From DASQFD01 sp035633255 (GTDB taxonomy: Bacteria; Actinomycetota; Actinomycetes; Actinomycetales; Dermatophilaceae), in NCBI GenBank assembly GCA_035633255.1, contig DASQFD010000022.1:1-5355 (forward strand): a stretch of DNA of 5,355 nt, in the 5' to 3' direction. A program made the translations under genes and the position numbers. Shown here piece by piece: positions 4,863 through 5,355 of this stretch. Positions within the stretch are counted from its first letter, which is position 1; every line of letters begins with the position of its first letter. A model generated the notes under the pieces. It ran no database searches and was not told the DNA's origin. It saw nothing but the letters and a program-made list of their open reading frames with translations.

Positions 4863-5348
4863 GGCCAGGTGTGCCTCCCAACGCCGCGCGACCTCGTCCA
4901 TCTCTCGCTGGATGAACTGAAGGAACTCGACCGACAGCTCCATGCGACGACAGGCGCGGCTGCCCTCCCCGACGGCGCCGCGCGCCGAGTGGAGGGCGGC
5001 GAGGATCGGCGCGTAGATCTGGTCCTTCTGGAGGAGCACGTCGTGCCAGGCATCGTCCATGACGACGTAGACGTCCCGCCGGGACCCGCGCTCGCGCTCC
5101 CGGCGGATCATTCGCACCTGGCCGAGACTGCGGACGGCGCCGGACACGCCGGCGGGGCTCACGTGCAGCCGGTCGGCGAGCTCCGCCGCCGTCAGCCGGC
5201 CCTCCTCGCTCGCGAGCAGCGCCGCGAAGACCCGCGCCGGCAGCCGGGCCAGCCCCGCCTCCGCGAGCGCCCCGCCCAGGCGCTCGACCGCGTTGGCGAT
5301 GGCGGCCTCCTCGAGTCCAGCCAGCAGGTCATCTCCCGCCCCGGACAC
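4851..5348 (-). CDS. GbsR/MarR-type winged-helix transcriptional regulator
   Basis: A 165-aa protein with the layout of GbsR/MarR-like regulators such as mycobacterial MmpR5. An N-terminal helix (AIANAVERLGGALAEAGL, 16-33) is followed by a winged helix-turn-helix at about 36-96: RLPARVFAALLASEEGRLTA, then AELADRLHVSPAGVSGAVRSL, with the recognition helix near 64-76 and the basic wing RRERERGSRRDVYVV near 82-96. A C-terminal amphipathic segment (105-163) is likely to form the dimer interface. No membrane segment or added sensor domain is seen. The ligand is unknown. It is transcribed in the same direction as the amidohydrolase and cdd and ends 51 bases before the amidohydrolase, so it may share their transcript and control them. 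Start: GTG 5348 is proposed, but only seven bases lie upstream and the frame is open to the edge, so the true start may be outside the window. Confidence 0.85.
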   Translation of the reverse strand: MSGAGDDLLAGLEEAAIANAVERLGGALAEAGLARLPARVFAALLASEEGRLTAAELADRLHVSPAGVSGAVRSLGQVRMIRRERERGSRRDVYVVMDDAWHDVLLQKDQIYAPILAALHSARGAVGEGSRACRRMELSVEFLQFIQREMDEVARRWEAHLAARR

Positions 5349-5355
5349 AGCCCGG

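Overview
The window is very GC-rich DNA with G/C at almost every third codon position. It carries a DUF222/HNH gene of the 13E12 type and a mycobacterial-type SOS box. Together these point to a high-GC actinobacterium; I would guess Micrococcales (Intrasporangiaceae or Ornithinimicrobiaceae-like), but the sequence does not prove the genus. All recognisable genes are on the minus strand, so transcription runs from the right edge to the left edge.

Right half, in order of transcription: a GbsR/MarR-type winged-helix regulator (4851-5348, start close to the window edge), an M20-family amidohydrolase (3558-4799) and a cytidine deaminase, cdd (3073-3561). The amidohydrolase and cdd overlap by four bases (GTGA), so they are almost certainly translationally coupled. 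The regulator ends 51 bases before the amidohydrolase, and a strong GC hairpin sits on its stop codon. The likely theme is pyrimidine-nucleoside salvage plus an amide-hydrolysing step, perhaps under the adjacent regulator.

Middle: a 383-base gene-free stretch (2690-3072) holds an 18-bp tandem duplication, a set of 11-bp tandem repeats (core CACCGGAC) and the promoter of the next gene. That promoter is the most interesting regulatory site here: a 16-bp LexA/SOS box (11 of 12 conserved positions) lies directly over the ATG of the DUF222-HNH gene, and a TAnnnT -10 element ends seven bases before that ATG. This suggests a leaderless, DNA-damage-induced transcript.

Left half: one large gene (317-2689, 790 aa) encodes an N-terminal DUF222 helical domain, a long low-complexity linker and a C-terminal HNH nuclease domain. 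The linker is built from an 11-unit 18/21-bp minisatellite and a 36-bp tandem duplication, both in frame. Downstream of its stop codon, the 5' part of a probable IS1380-like transposase gene begins and runs off the left edge. A palindrome overlaps its ribosome-binding site.

No tRNA, rRNA or CRISPR array was seen.
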